Positions 24,274 to 33,734 of a stretch of 64,000 bases of DNA are shown piece after piece (the first letter of the stretch is position 1; each line of letters begins with the position of its first letter). The notes under the pieces are model-generated. The model was not told where the DNA came from, made no database searches, and saw only the letters and a program-made list of their open reading frames with translations. This stretch comes from Verrucomicrobiaceae bacterium. GTDB taxonomy: Bacteria > Verrucomicrobiota > Verrucomicrobiia > Verrucomicrobiales > Verrucomicrobiaceae. The stretch is from the NCBI GenBank assembly GCA_016795485.1, contig JAEUHM010000041.1, positions 372,001 to 436,000 of the forward strand, in the 5' to 3' direction. Position numbers and translations under genes: made by a program.

Positions 24274-26541
24274 CTACATCCCTTCGATCTTTGTGAGTTC
24301 GGTCTGTATCTTCACCATCTTTGCGTAGATGCCGTTGTGCTCCATTAACTGCTCATGGGAACCGGTCTCAGCCACCTTCCCTTCATCGATAACATAAATG
24401 ACGTCCGCGTTCTTGAGCGTGGAGAGCCTGTGAGCAATAGCGATCGTGGTGCGGCCCTTGCAAATCTTCGCCAATGCTGTCTGAAGCATCTGCTCGCTCT
24501 CCGTATCCACGGCCGAGGTGGCTTCGTCGAGGATAAGGATGGTTGGATTGCAGAGCAGTGCCCTCGCGATGCTGATACGCTGACGCTCGCCCCCTGAGAG
24601 ACCAGCGCCGTTTTCACCTAGCTTAGTGTCATAACCCGCATTGCGTTTTGCGATAAAGTCATGGGCGTTGGCGGTCTTTGCAGCATCCACAATCGCCATG
24701 GGCGGAGCTTGAGGCCTTCCGTAGGCTATGTTCTCCGCGATGCTGGCTCGAAAAAGAAACGGATCTTGAAGCACTAAGCCGATGTGTTTGTGGACATCGG
24801 TTGTCTTCACTTCTTTGACGTTAATGCCATCAATCAGCACCTCGCCTTCTTGCGGATCATAGAAGCGGCAGATGAGATTGGAGATGGTAGACTTTCCGCT
24901 GCCGCTCTTGCCGACGATCCCCACGAACTGCCCTACATCGATCGTCATGTTGATGCCCTTGAGCACTGGAGAATAAGGGTCATAGCCGAACACCACATTC
25001 TTCAACTCGATCCTGCCCTTCATGGAAGGCATAGACAGCGCGCGTTCATCTTCTTCCAACTGGTTAGTGGACTCCAGGACCTCAAAGACACGTTGTCCGG
25101 CAGCAATGAATCCCGTCAGCCAGGTGCTAAAGTTGCTCAGGGCCTGAATAGGCCCATAGAACATTCCGAGATACCCAAAGAATGCCATCAGCGTGCCCAC
25201 GGTGATCTCACCATCCAACACATCGCGCCCGCCAACATTCCACACGATGAGTCCCCCAAGGCTGAAAACAAAACCCATGATCGGATTGAATGTAGCCGCA
25301 CTCATCTCAAGCGAGCGCTTGGCATCCTGCATGTACGAAGCGCTTTTGGCGAACCGATCCCGCTCTCTTTGCTCCTGGCCAAAGGCTTTGACGAGTCGTA
25401 CCCCCTGAAGTAGGCCGTGCAACTGCTGCGACATCTTGCTCTGACTGTCCCACACGCGGTAGTAGCGTGGATAGATCACCTTCCAGTAGATGGATGTCCC
25501 AATGAACACAAACGGGATGGGAAGTAGCACCCAAGTAGCGAGTTTTGCATTGTTGTAGAACAACGCAGCTCCGATGCCGACGACCATGAGCACATTGAGC
25601 AGAAAACCTTGCGCCACTTGCTGCACGAAGCTCTGAAAGAACTCCACATCGCCCATGACCCGACTCATAAGGCCGCCGGCACTGTTGCGGGTGTAGTAAT
25701 CCACACTGAGTCCGAGGAGCTTATGCTGCACACGTTCCCTCAACTCCTTGGTGATGCGCGTGCCCACAAAACTACTTCTGCGCCCCAGGAAGATGTTGAC
25801 CACCATTCGCAGCAAAGCAGCAGCCACTAGCGCCCCTAATACCCATGGAAGCCAATGCATGTTCTTCCGTGGCGTGAGCACCTCGTCCATGAGGACCTTC
25901 ATGAGCGCCGGAGGCATCAAATCCAACAGCACCCCCATAATCATGGCCCCAAGTAACATCAGGATGCTGCCAAAATACGGCTGCATCAACTTCAACGTCC
26001 GTGAGAAGATGCTGCCTTTCTTTGTGCAGCGTGGGCATGGAGCCTTGGGCGCGGGCAGCGTCATGGAGCAGTCCTTGCAGATCGTCTCAGAGTCGCGATT
26101 GAGGTTCTCCAATTGCGGCTCTTCCCCCGCAATCATGCGCTTTAGCTCAGTCACTGCCCGACCAAATATCTCCCGATAGCCATTGCTCAGCCGCGTGACG
26201 TCAAGATACACTCCGTCGATCCGAAACTGTAAGAACGCGCTGCCAACCGTTTGCAGTAGCCGCACCTTTTCAACCTTCCGCAGTTCGTATGGCCCGGCTA
26301 TCGGTCTTGAGTCATGGTTCTCCTCACGAAAGACGGCTGCATGCGTCTTGGTGACCACCAGCCAGGCGTAGATCACCTCGCCATGATGATCCAGATCCGA
26401 CGGCACAGAAAAGAGCACCTCTTCTTCGTGCAAACCAAGCTCTTCGGCACCGCACATGACGTCCCTGGGCACCTCACGGATCAGCACACGTCTGTCCTTG
26501 TGAGACTGGGGTGCGGACTTCATGTGAGTGGATTCAGCCAT
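24274..26541 (-). CDS. ABC exporter (fused permease-ATPase) with N-terminal domain and zinc ribbon
   Basis: The product has 755 residues. Residues about 20-150 form a beta-rich domain of unknown role (GEVIYAWLVVTKTHAAVF). Cysteines 155, 158, 169 and 172 form a CxxC-CxxC zinc ribbon. A six-helix ABC type 1 exporter domain (about 190-480) and an ATPase domain follow, with GKSGSGKST (Walker A), LSGGERQRI (signature) and ILILDEATSAVD (Walker B). It is probably a homodimeric exporter of lipids or hydrophobic compounds. The N-terminal 180 residues are unusual compared with MsbA-like proteins (about 580 residues). The leader carries a perfect 12-bp palindrome. Confidence 0.9.
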   Translation of the reverse strand: MAESTHMKSAPQSHKDRRVLIREVPRDVMCGAEELGLHEEEVLFSVPSDLDHHGEVIYAWLVVTKTHAAVFREENHDSRPIAGPYELRKVEKVRLLQTVGSAFLQFRIDGVYLDVTRLSNGYREIFGRAVTELKRMIAGEEPQLENLNRDSETICKDCSMTLPAPKAPCPRCTKKGSIFSRTLKLMQPYFGSILMLLGAMIMGVLLDLMPPALMKVLMDEVLTPRKNMHWLPWVLGALVAAALLRMVVNIFLGRRSSFVGTRITKELRERVQHKLLGLSVDYYTRNSAGGLMSRVMGDVEFFQSFVQQVAQGFLLNVLMVVGIGAALFYNNAKLATWVLLPIPFVFIGTSIYWKVIYPRYYRVWDSQSKMSQQLHGLLQGVRLVKAFGQEQRERDRFAKSASYMQDAKRSLEMSAATFNPIMGFVFSLGGLIVWNVGGRDVLDGEITVGTLMAFFGYLGMFYGPIQALSNFSTWLTGFIAAGQRVFEVLESTNQLEEDERALSMPSMKGRIELKNVVFGYDPYSPVLKGINMTIDVGQFVGIVGKSGSGKSTISNLICRFYDPQEGEVLIDGINVKEVKTTDVHKHIGLVLQDPFLFRASIAENIAYGRPQAPPMAIVDAAKTANAHDFIAKRNAGYDTKLGENGAGLSGGERQRISIARALLCNPTILILDEATSAVDTESEQMLQTALAKICKGRTTIAIAHRLSTLKNADVIYVIDEGKVAETGSHEQLMEHNGIYAKMVKIQTELTKIEGM

Positions 26542-26552
26542 GGTGAATGAAA

Positions 26553-26564
26553 CCAGTTAACTGG
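26553..26564. promoter_or_regulatory. Perfect 12-bp palindrome in ABC exporter leader
   Basis: CCAGTTAACTGG lies 12 bp before the exporter ATG, in the divergent region shared with the 155-residue protein gene. It could be a repressor operator. No repressor gene is adjacent. Confidence 0.35.
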
Positions 26565-26654
26565 AGGGACATCAAACATTACCATTTCGTCATCTTCACG
26601 TGAGAATCAAAGATTTACACCCTGCTGGGACGTTATCATTGGTGAATCGTTCAA

Positions 26655-27122
26655 ATGCGCACGCGCCTCGTTGACATCTCTCACTTAAGTTTCCGCCGTT
26701 TGGTGCTTTTGGTGCTGTTTGTCTTGAGCAACACTTCGGTGCTGCCTCTGACACTGCTGGTCTGTGCCAGGATCGATGGAGGACATGCGGTTGAGTTGTC
26801 TTGCAGTCGCCAATCCGTGGGCATCCGGCTCACACACGTGCTGCCCGCATCGAATCACCATCGTCATTCCAACTGGTTGTCGTGGTTCGCGGCCAATACC
26901 GACTCATCGCATCATGCTGATCATCAACTGACCATTGCGTCTGGAGACGGTTGGCCCTCTCAGTCCGATAGCAGAACCTTCTCGGACGCTTGCTCCTGTC
27001 CCGAAGTTGTCACACCTTTGTCAGGCATTTCATACAGCGTTTTGCGCAAACAGTTGCTGCCATCGTTCAGCCGCGCACTGCCTGTAAAGCCAAGCCCGAG
27101 GGGCGTTCGGATGCAGGTTTGA
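26655..27122 (+). CDS. Histidine-containing hypothetical exported protein upstream of metal-efflux genes
   Basis: The product has 155 residues. One hydrophobic segment (LVLLVLFVLSNTSVLPLTLLVC, about 16-37) suggests a signal anchor. The rest is rich in His, Ser and Cys, with clusters SNHHRHSN and SSHHADHQ and the pair ACSC. Such small His-rich proteins occur upstream of czc/cus-type efflux operons, and a periplasmic metal-buffering role is inferred. It has an ATG, a plausible leader and no overlap, and lies 105 bp before the TolC-family gene. It could still be a non-coding stretch with an open frame, hence moderate confidence. Confidence 0.6.
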   Translation: MRTRLVDISHLSFRRLVLLVLFVLSNTSVLPLTLLVCARIDGGHAVELSCSRQSVGIRLTHVLPASNHHRHSNWLSWFAANTDSSHHADHQLTIASGDGWPSQSDSRTFSDACSCPEVVTPLSGISYSVLRKQLLPSFSRALPVKPSPRGVRMQV

Positions 27123-27227
27123 AGCGCGGGACAACTCAATTGTTCTAGTCCACCCCCTAGAGGTTTCCGCAGCAACGTTGCGGCCCTAGACCCCTGCAAC
27201 CTCCACTGTGCTCCATTGTCATTGTAT

Positions 27228-28454
27228 ATGTATCGTCTCCTTTTCCATGGCCTATGTTTGACGGCCGCAATAAACGCCCAAGCTCTCACTCTTGACTCGC
27301 TCAGCAGCGAATGTGTGAGCAAAAACCCAGAAATCGCCTTCTACGAAGCTCAAATCCAGATCGCCCAAGGCCGCCGCATTGAGGCCGGGAAAAAATCCAA
27401 CCCCACTCTCACCGCGCAAATTGGAACCTGGGATGTAAAGGGCGTGGGTGATGGCCCGGCTTGGCAGGCCGCAGTCTCGCAAACATTTGAATGGCCGGGT
27501 CGAATCTCTTTGCGAAAGGCGATCGCTGACCGCCAGATCGCGCTTGCCGAACTTGGCTTGCAGTCATTGAAAGCATCTCTGTCCGCAAAAGCTCGCGGTG
27601 TTGGGATGCAGTTTCTCGTTCAGCAGGAGAAGCTGGACGCAACCCAGGCGGCTCTCAGCCGGCTCAAGGGCGTGCTGAATGTACTTGTTCAGCGTGATCC
27701 TGCAGGAGTCGCTCCCCTGCTCGAAATGCGGATTCTGGAAGCCCAAGTCTTAGCCTTCAACAAAGCAATAGCTGATGCGACCAAAGAGAAGGAGCGCATC
27801 AAGCTAGAGCTCAACTTCCTCCGTGGAGCAGCCCCAGAGGCTGATTTGCATCTAACCGCGTCCAACCTTGAGCTGCCAGCTCTTCCGTCACTGGATTCAC
27901 TTCTCACTCTCGCGCAGAAGCAAAACTTCGACATCCGTGCGAGACAAGCGGAAGTGCAGCAACAGGGCTTCGAGGTTGAACTCGCACGCAATGAGCGCGG
28001 ACCTAGCGTGACGGTGCAGCCCTTCGTTGCCAGACAACAAGCCGGCCCGGAGAGGGAGATCAATGCTGGTATCAGCGTGAGCATTCCCCTGCCCCTTTGG
28101 AATCGCAACCAAGGAAACATTGCCGCTGCCGAAGCTCGCCGTGTTCAGTTGGAGACCTCTCTTCTGGTAACTTCCAGAAGTATCGACCGCCAAGTGGTGG
28201 AGCACAGCAAGTTCTACAACACACTGCGTGCCCAACTTAATGACACCGCGCCAGAGGCCCTGAATCTGTTTCACGATGCAGCCGAACAGGGCGATCGACA
28301 TTACCAACTGGGAGCTATCCCCGTCAGCACTTACCTGGAACTCCAGAAAAGCTACCTGGACGCCCTTGAGACACTCCTTAGCTCGAAAGCCGAAGCCCTC
28401 CTGGAGCTGCAAGAGATCGAACTGCTCACCAACGCCTGCCTGCTTAAGCCATGA
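27228..28454 (+). CDS. czcC: TolC-family outer-membrane efflux protein (CzcC-like)
   Basis: The product has 408 residues. A signal peptide (YRLLFHGLCLTAAINA) precedes two repeated outer-membrane-factor halves (about 25-200 and 215-405). Typical features are NPTLTAQIG, SQTFEWPGR, VSIPLPLWNRNQGNIAAAEARR and the C-terminal YQLGAIPVSTYLELQKSYLDALETLL. It forms the trans-outer-membrane channel of a tripartite heavy-metal pump. Its stop overlaps the czcA start by 4 nt (ATGA), so no gene for the periplasmic adaptor lies between them, unlike the usual czcCBA order. The TTG at 27216 is rejected for ATG 27228. Confidence 0.9.
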   Translation: MYRLLFHGLCLTAAINAQALTLDSLSSECVSKNPEIAFYEAQIQIAQGRRIEAGKKSNPTLTAQIGTWDVKGVGDGPAWQAAVSQTFEWPGRISLRKAIADRQIALAELGLQSLKASLSAKARGVGMQFLVQQEKLDATQAALSRLKGVLNVLVQRDPAGVAPLLEMRILEAQVLAFNKAIADATKEKERIKLELNFLRGAAPEADLHLTASNLELPALPSLDSLLTLAQKQNFDIRARQAEVQQQGFEVELARNERGPSVTVQPFVARQQAGPEREINAGISVSIPLPLWNRNQGNIAAAEARRVQLETSLLVTSRSIDRQVVEHSKFYNTLRAQLNDTAPEALNLFHDAAEQGDRHYQLGAIPVSTYLELQKSYLDALETLLSSKAEALLELQEIELLTNACLLKP

Positions 28455-31400
28455 TTGACTCCATTATTGATTTTTCACTCCGGCAGCGCGCTTTCGTCAT
28501 GATGGGCGCTGTGGTCATTGTCGCAGTTGGTACGTGGTCGGCTGTCAATCTGCCGGTTGATGCGGTCCCGGACCTCACAGGGGTTCAAGTGCAGATCAAC
28601 TGCGAGGTTCCAGCGCTTGCTGCAGAAGAATCCGAACTAGCGGTGACTCGGCCGCTTGAACTCGAGATGCAAGGGCTTCCTGGTGTGGAAGAGGTGCGTT
28701 CCATCACCAAGTTTGGCCTCGCCCAGGTCACAATGAACTTCCAAGACGGCACCGATATCTACCGAGCCCGTCAACTCGTGACCGAGCGAATGCAGGGAGT
28801 GGAACTTCCAGATGGTGTCGTGCCAAAGCTAGCTCCTATCTCCACGGGATTGGGAGAAATCTTGTACTACGTCGTGCGCTGGAAGTCTGGGGCAACTGAG
28901 CGGCCCGCAGATTCCAAAGAAGCCCTCATGCAATTGAGAGAGACACAAGAATATGTGATCAAACCAATGCTGCGGGCAGTACAAGGAGTAGCGGAGATCA
29001 ATAGCAATGGAGGCTATCAAAGGCAGATCGTCATCGAGCCCGATGTCGAAAGGCTCTCTGAAGCATCCCTGACTGTGGCTGACCTCGCGGATGTCATCAA
29101 GGCGAACGCAGACAATGCGGGCGGTGGGATCATCGCAAGCAACGGCGAACAACTTACCATCCGGGCAGTGAGCAAGGCTCAGTCAGTGGACCAATTTGCT
29201 GACCTGCCGGTCAAGTTCGGTGCCGGAGTGAGTCCACTCCGGGTCAAAGATTTGGCAAAGGTGCATGTGGGTGCCAACTACCGTGTAGGCGCGGCCACAT
29301 ACAATGGAGAAGAGTGCGTTCTGGGTACTATCATGATGCTAGCGGGCCAAAATGCGCGGGTTGTGTGTGAACGCGTGGAGCCCAAAATGCCAGAAGTACA
29401 AAAGAAGCTGCCGGCGGGAATGGAGATTCACACCGTTTATGCCCGCAGTGATCTAGTGAATAGCACCATCTTCACGGTGAAGAAGAACCTGTTTGAAGGT
29501 GCCGCTTTGGTAGTCGTCGTGCTACTCTTGTTGCTCGGAAACTGGCGTGCGGGCCTAATCGTAGCCATGGCCATTCCCCTGAGTTTCCTGTTGGCTCTCA
29601 CCGGGATGAATCACTGGGGCATCAGTGGCAATTTGATGTCACTTGGAGCAGTAGACTTCGGGCTGATCATCGACGGGGCGGTTGTGATGGTAGAGAACAT
29701 CGTGCGGCAACTCGGAGAGGCCCAGCATCACCTGGGCAGGCGTTTGAAACAGAAAGAGCGCATAGCCATCGTTCGCCGAGCGGCAAAACAAGTGGGCAAG
29801 CCCATGGTCTTCGGCGTACTCATCATCACCATCGTCTACCTGCCCATTCTCAGTCTCAGTGGCATCGAAGGAAAGATGTTTCACCCGATGGCGATGACTG
29901 TCATTCTCGCTCTGGTTGGTGCACTGGCGTTATCCCTTACTCTGATGCCAGTGATGTGTGCCTTGTTCTTGGGAGGTGACATTGCGGAGAAGGATAACTT
30001 CTTTATCAGTGCCATTAAGGCTGTCTATCGCCCGATGTTGCGAATGGCGCTCATGATGCGGTGGCTGGTGCTCGCTGTCGCCGTGGCGCTCTGCTTTTTT
30101 GGTAGCTGGCTTTATGAACGCCTGGGTGCGGAGTTTGTGCCCACACTAGATGAAGGTGCCATCACTTCCATGGTCTATAAGGATGTCGGCATGAGTTTGG
30201 ACAAGAGCTTGGAAATGCAACTCAAGGCGGAAGCCGTGGTGCTCCATCAATTTCCGGAAGTGAAATACGTCTTTAACCGGATCGGCACCAGTGAAGTGGC
30301 CACCGATCCGATGGCGCCCAACGAGAATGACTTCTATATCTTTTACCACTCGCCGTCTCAGTGGCCCAAAACAGCCGGACGTCCCCAAACGAAGGCCGAG
30401 CTGTGCGAACAGATTGAGCGCGCCATCAACGAGGCCGTGCCCGGACACACGTTTGAGTTTGCACAACCGATCGCTATGCGTTTCAACGAGATGCTGGAAG
30501 GAAGCAAAGCCGCCCTTTCACTCAAGATCTACGGACCGGACTTTGATGAGCTTGAACGTCTAGCTCGCCGTGCCAAGGAGATCATTGATCGTGTGCCAGG
30601 TGGAAGTGCCGATCTCGAAGTGGATGGCCGAGTTACCAACTTGGTGTTAACCGTTAAACGAGATCAACTGCTCAAACGCAACCTTTCCGCGCATGAGATC
30701 AATCATGCCGTTGGTGTAGCACTTGGTGGGGAGACGGTGGGCAGGCTTGTAGAAGGAAATCGTCGCTACGACATCGTCGTGCGCCTTCCGGAACATCAGC
30801 GTGCTGATGAATCCGTGATCAAGGCCCTGCCAATCCGCGTGGGTGAAAATGGCATGCTTCCCTTGGGAGATGTGATCGACCTCGCGCGGCAAAAGGTGGT
30901 AGAGCCGATCGCTCATGAAGTGGGACAACGGCGAATCGGCTTAATGCTTGGCGTTCAAGGCCGGGATATGGAAGGATTTGTGAATGAAGCCATCTCCGCG
31001 CTGGAGAAAGCCATGCCAATGCCTGCTGGCTACACCTTTGAGTTCGGAGGAACCTTTAAAAACCTCCGAGAGGCGAGGGAGCGGCTGATGATCATCGTGC
31101 CTGCGGCGCTTTTCCTCATTCTACTGCTCATTTATCTCTCATTTCGCAGTTTCCGCCAGATGTTGATTATCGCCACTGGCATTCCACTTGCGCTAGTGGG
31201 CGGCGTGGTGGCTCTTTGGCTTAGAGATATGCCCTTCAGCATCACAGCTGCAGTTGGTTTCATTGCGCTGAGCGGTGTGGCTGTGCTCAATGGCCTCGTG
31301 ATGGTAAGTAGTTTCAATGACTTGTTAGAAGAGGGCAACTCCCTCTACGATACGGTTCTTTACGGCGCTCTCGGCCGATTGCGCCCAGTCATGATGACAG

Positions 31401-31624
31401 CGTTTGTCGCCTCGCTTGGGTTTGTGCCTATGGCGATCGCCACCGGCCCTGGGGCAGAAGTTCAAAGGCCACTCGCCACCGTCGTTATTGGCGGCATCAT
31501 GAGTTCCACGCTGCTAACGCTAATCCTACTTCCTGTGCTGTATCGCATGGCCGGGCACCGTTCGGCAAAACGGTCTCACAACACCATTGAGCACCTCACT
31601 GATGCTGAGGCAGTGGCAGCTTAA
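28451..31624 (+). CDS. czcA: Heavy-metal RND efflux pump, CzcA family
   Basis: The product has 1057 residues, a normal length for HME-RND proteins. Twelve membrane helices and two large periplasmic loops are readable. TM4 carries DFGLIIDGAVVMVEN with D402, D408 and E415 at the positions known to be essential in the Cupriavidus CzcA proton path. This motif is typical of Zn/Co/Cd pumps, not of the Cu/Ag CusA type. It exports divalent metal ions from periplasm or cytoplasm. It is coupled to czcC. Its 3' end overlaps the converging sensor kinase gene by 29 bp. Confidence 0.93.
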   Translation: MIDSIIDFSLRQRAFVMMGAVVIVAVGTWSAVNLPVDAVPDLTGVQVQINCEVPALAAEESELAVTRPLELEMQGLPGVEEVRSITKFGLAQVTMNFQDGTDIYRARQLVTERMQGVELPDGVVPKLAPISTGLGEILYYVVRWKSGATERPADSKEALMQLRETQEYVIKPMLRAVQGVAEINSNGGYQRQIVIEPDVERLSEASLTVADLADVIKANADNAGGGIIASNGEQLTIRAVSKAQSVDQFADLPVKFGAGVSPLRVKDLAKVHVGANYRVGAATYNGEECVLGTIMMLAGQNARVVCERVEPKMPEVQKKLPAGMEIHTVYARSDLVNSTIFTVKKNLFEGAALVVVVLLLLLGNWRAGLIVAMAIPLSFLLALTGMNHWGISGNLMSLGAVDFGLIIDGAVVMVENIVRQLGEAQHHLGRRLKQKERIAIVRRAAKQVGKPMVFGVLIITIVYLPILSLSGIEGKMFHPMAMTVILALVGALALSLTLMPVMCALFLGGDIAEKDNFFISAIKAVYRPMLRMALMMRWLVLAVAVALCFFGSWLYERLGAEFVPTLDEGAITSMVYKDVGMSLDKSLEMQLKAEAVVLHQFPEVKYVFNRIGTSEVATDPMAPNENDFYIFYHSPSQWPKTAGRPQTKAELCEQIERAINEAVPGHTFEFAQPIAMRFNEMLEGSKAALSLKIYGPDFDELERLARRAKEIIDRVPGGSADLEVDGRVTNLVLTVKRDQLLKRNLSAHEINHAVGVALGGETVGRLVEGNRRYDIVVRLPEHQRADESVIKALPIRVGENGMLPLGDVIDLARQKVVEPIAHEVGQRRIGLMLGVQGRDMEGFVNEAISALEKAMPMPAGYTFEFGGTFKNLREARERLMIIVPAALFLILLLIYLSFRSFRQMLIIATGIPLALVGGVVALWLRDMPFSITAAVGFIALSGVAVLNGLVMVSSFNDLLEEGNSLYDTVLYGALGRLRPVMMTAFVASLGFVPMAIATGPGAEVQRPLATVVIGGIMSSTLLTLILLPVLYRMAGHRSAKRSHNTIEHLTDAEAVAA

Positions 31625-32984
31625 TCCAAAAATGCGCTCCTCCTTCTGAACGGTTCTCTGCTCCTGCTTCACCGCGATGTGCATTGGCGACAGCAGCTAC
31701 AAGGCTCAGACCCAGCCCAATCCCCGGCGTGCTGGCAGAGGCGGCAGACCCACGCATGAACCTCCTCCATATGCGCTGCGGATCGGTGTCGCTGAGACCA
31801 GGCCCTGAATCACGCACATGAATCGTTACAGAATCTGCATCAACCTCCAACTCCACCTCGATCTGCCCTCCTGATGGCGTGTAAGCCAAGGCATTGTCCA
31901 GCAGGTTGCACACAGCTTGCTGAATCCGCTGCCGATCAAACAACATTTGAACGTCTGAACCCGTAAACAACAGCTCAAGCTCGACATTCTTTTCTTCGGC
32001 TGATGCAGAGTAGAGCTCGCAAATCTCTGTTACAAGAGTCAGCGGTGATTCCAGCTTCAACTCCAGGCGCATGGAGCGTGCATCTCCGGCACGGATCGTG
32101 AGAATCGTCTGAATCAGGCTGCTGGCGCGATCAATTTCCTCAAGGGCGTGAACCGCGCTCTGCACAAGAACCGGATCTGACATCTGCGACATCACGCCTT
32201 CAATGTTTCCGCGGATCCGGGCAAGCGGAGTGCGTAACTCATGAGCAAGCTGGTCGTTGGCGGCCTCTAGCTCATCATTGAGGGACTGAACGCGGTCCAG
32301 ACTGGCATTGAACGCATTGGCAAACTCATTCAGCTCAGGAATGGCTGCCGTAGTGGGGAGGCGATGCGCCAAATTGACTTCATCCTTGAGCTGATGTGCG
32401 CTGGTGATCATTGTCCTCACGGGCTTCAAAACGCGGCTTGCAAACCACACCAAAGGCCCGGCAAGCAGCAAGCCGGTCACAACGATGGCAAACAAGATGA
32501 GCCGGTGTACTTCCGCAATCGCTTCTCGATCTTGGCGATCCGTGCGAGCAAACCAGATTTCACCACCGTCTCGCAATCTCTTTCGCCCAATGGTGAGGGT
32601 GGAGCCATCTGCCTCTGGTTCTCTGTGCCAAGCTACAACGCCAGACGGGTCGAGAGGCTTCTTGCTGAGATCTGGCCACACGAAAGGAGATTGCCCATCA
32701 GGAGTGACGTTCAGCAACACTTTACCTTGGGCATCCAGTAGCCGCAGGAGTTGATCGTGCTCATGCTCTCCAGCCACGAACAAGGCTTTGACTGCATCCA
32801 ATCCATCTCGCTCGTAGAGAACAGAATACTCATCAATGTCATCGAGGACCACCGCACGACCCACAGAGTCAAACGAACGAGTTAGCGCCCAGGATGAGAG
32901 AGCCCACATCAGCAGCAGCGCCGTGGCCATCACGGCGAGAAGCATGAACGAAAGTTTCCAAAGAGACGATCCTGGCCTAGACAT
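31596..32984 (-). CDS. Sensor histidine kinase
   Basis: The product has 462 residues. TM1 (about 10-32) and TM2 (about 163-185) enclose a periplasmic sensor of about 130 residues. A HAMP-like linker, HisKA domain with H248 (HELRTPLARI) and HATPase domain (NLLDNALAYTP, VRDSGPGLS, GIGLGLSL) follow. It belongs to the OmpR-associated class used for metal (CzcS/CusS) or envelope sensing. It starts within the last 8 nt of the response regulator gene. Because its gene runs toward czcA and overlaps it at the 3' end, metal sensing is plausible but not shown. ATG 32984 is preferred to an in-frame start at 33026. Confidence 0.9.
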   Translation of the reverse strand: MSRPGSSLWKLSFMLLAVMATALLLMWALSSWALTRSFDSVGRAVVLDDIDEYSVLYERDGLDAVKALFVAGEHEHDQLLRLLDAQGKVLLNVTPDGQSPFVWPDLSKKPLDPSGVVAWHREPEADGSTLTIGRKRLRDGGEIWFARTDRQDREAIAEVHRLILFAIVVTGLLLAGPLVWFASRVLKPVRTMITSAHQLKDEVNLAHRLPTTAAIPELNEFANAFNASLDRVQSLNDELEAANDQLAHELRTPLARIRGNIEGVMSQMSDPVLVQSAVHALEEIDRASSLIQTILTIRAGDARSMRLELKLESPLTLVTEICELYSASAEEKNVELELLFTGSDVQMLFDRQRIQQAVCNLLDNALAYTPSGGQIEVELEVDADSVTIHVRDSGPGLSDTDPQRIWRRFMRGSAASASTPGIGLGLSLVAAVANAHRGEAGAENRSEGGAHFWIKLPLPQHQ

Positions 32985-33657
32985 CACGCTGAAATCTGTA
33001 GCCGCGTCCTCGGACTGTTTCCACATGAGATGAGCGCCCAGGTGGGTCGACTTTCTTCCGCAAACGGCAAATCATGGAGTCCACTACATTCGTGCCCGGA
33101 TCAAACTGGATGCCCCAGACTCGGTCCAGGAGGAAGTTTTTTGTCATAATCTGGCCTGGGTGACTCAGAAACAAATCCAAGAGGGACCATTCACGAGGTG
33201 CGAGCGCCACATCCTGCCCATTGATGCTGAGACGCCTTGGAAAAGCGTTGATCTTCCATCCAGCAGGCAATTGTGCATAGTCTTCTGCCTTCCCAGGTGA
33301 GCTGCGTCTGCTAAGGGCGTGGATCCGCGCTTTCAGTTCGTCGATCGCAAAGGGTTTTACCATGTAATCGTCACCACCAAGGGATAAACCGCGCACACGG
33401 TCCTTCACATCACCCCTGGCAGTGAGGAAGATGACCGGTGTTTCAATCTTTTTCCGCCGCATGACCTCAATAATCTGGAAGCCTGTGGCGCTGGGCAGTT
33501 GCACATCCATGACGATAACGTCCCAGCCAAGCTTGAGCGCTTCCCTGCCCGCTTCGATGCCGTCCGACTTAACCGTCACCAAATGACCCTCAGCCCGAAG
33601 CTCAGCTTCAAGCTGGCGGGCCAGTTCCACGTCATCTTCCACGACCAGGAGTTTCAT
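32977..33657 (-). CDS. OmpR-family response regulator
   Basis: The product has 226 residues. The receiver domain has the acidic pocket ED (7-8), phosphoacceptor D51 (VIVMDVQLP), T in FLTARG and K in MVKPF. A winged-helix DNA-binding domain follows (VALAPREWSLLDLFLSHPG, SMICRLRKKVD, VRGRGYRF). It overlaps its kinase gene by 8 nt. The gene is divergent from the secreted-protein/flavocytochrome operon at 33776 across 118 bp that contain an imperfect inverted repeat at 33735-33757. The regulator could therefore control that operon, the converging czcCA genes, or both. An in-frame extension to 33714 is rejected. Confidence 0.92.
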   Translation of the reverse strand: MKLLVVEDDVELARQLEAELRAEGHLVTVKSDGIEAGREALKLGWDVIVMDVQLPSATGFQIIEVMRRKKIETPVIFLTARGDVKDRVRGLSLGGDDYMVKPFAIDELKARIHALSRRSSPGKAEDYAQLPAGWKINAFPRRLSINGQDVALAPREWSLLDLFLSHPGQIMTKNFLLDRVWGIQFDPGTNVVDSMICRLRKKVDPPGRSSHVETVRGRGYRFQRDV

Positions 33658-33734
33658 AGGACAGAGTAGTCCGTTAGGCGGCCCAGGGCAATCTACCAGC
33701 CCAATCCTCACCAAACGGTAACGTGATCATCATG

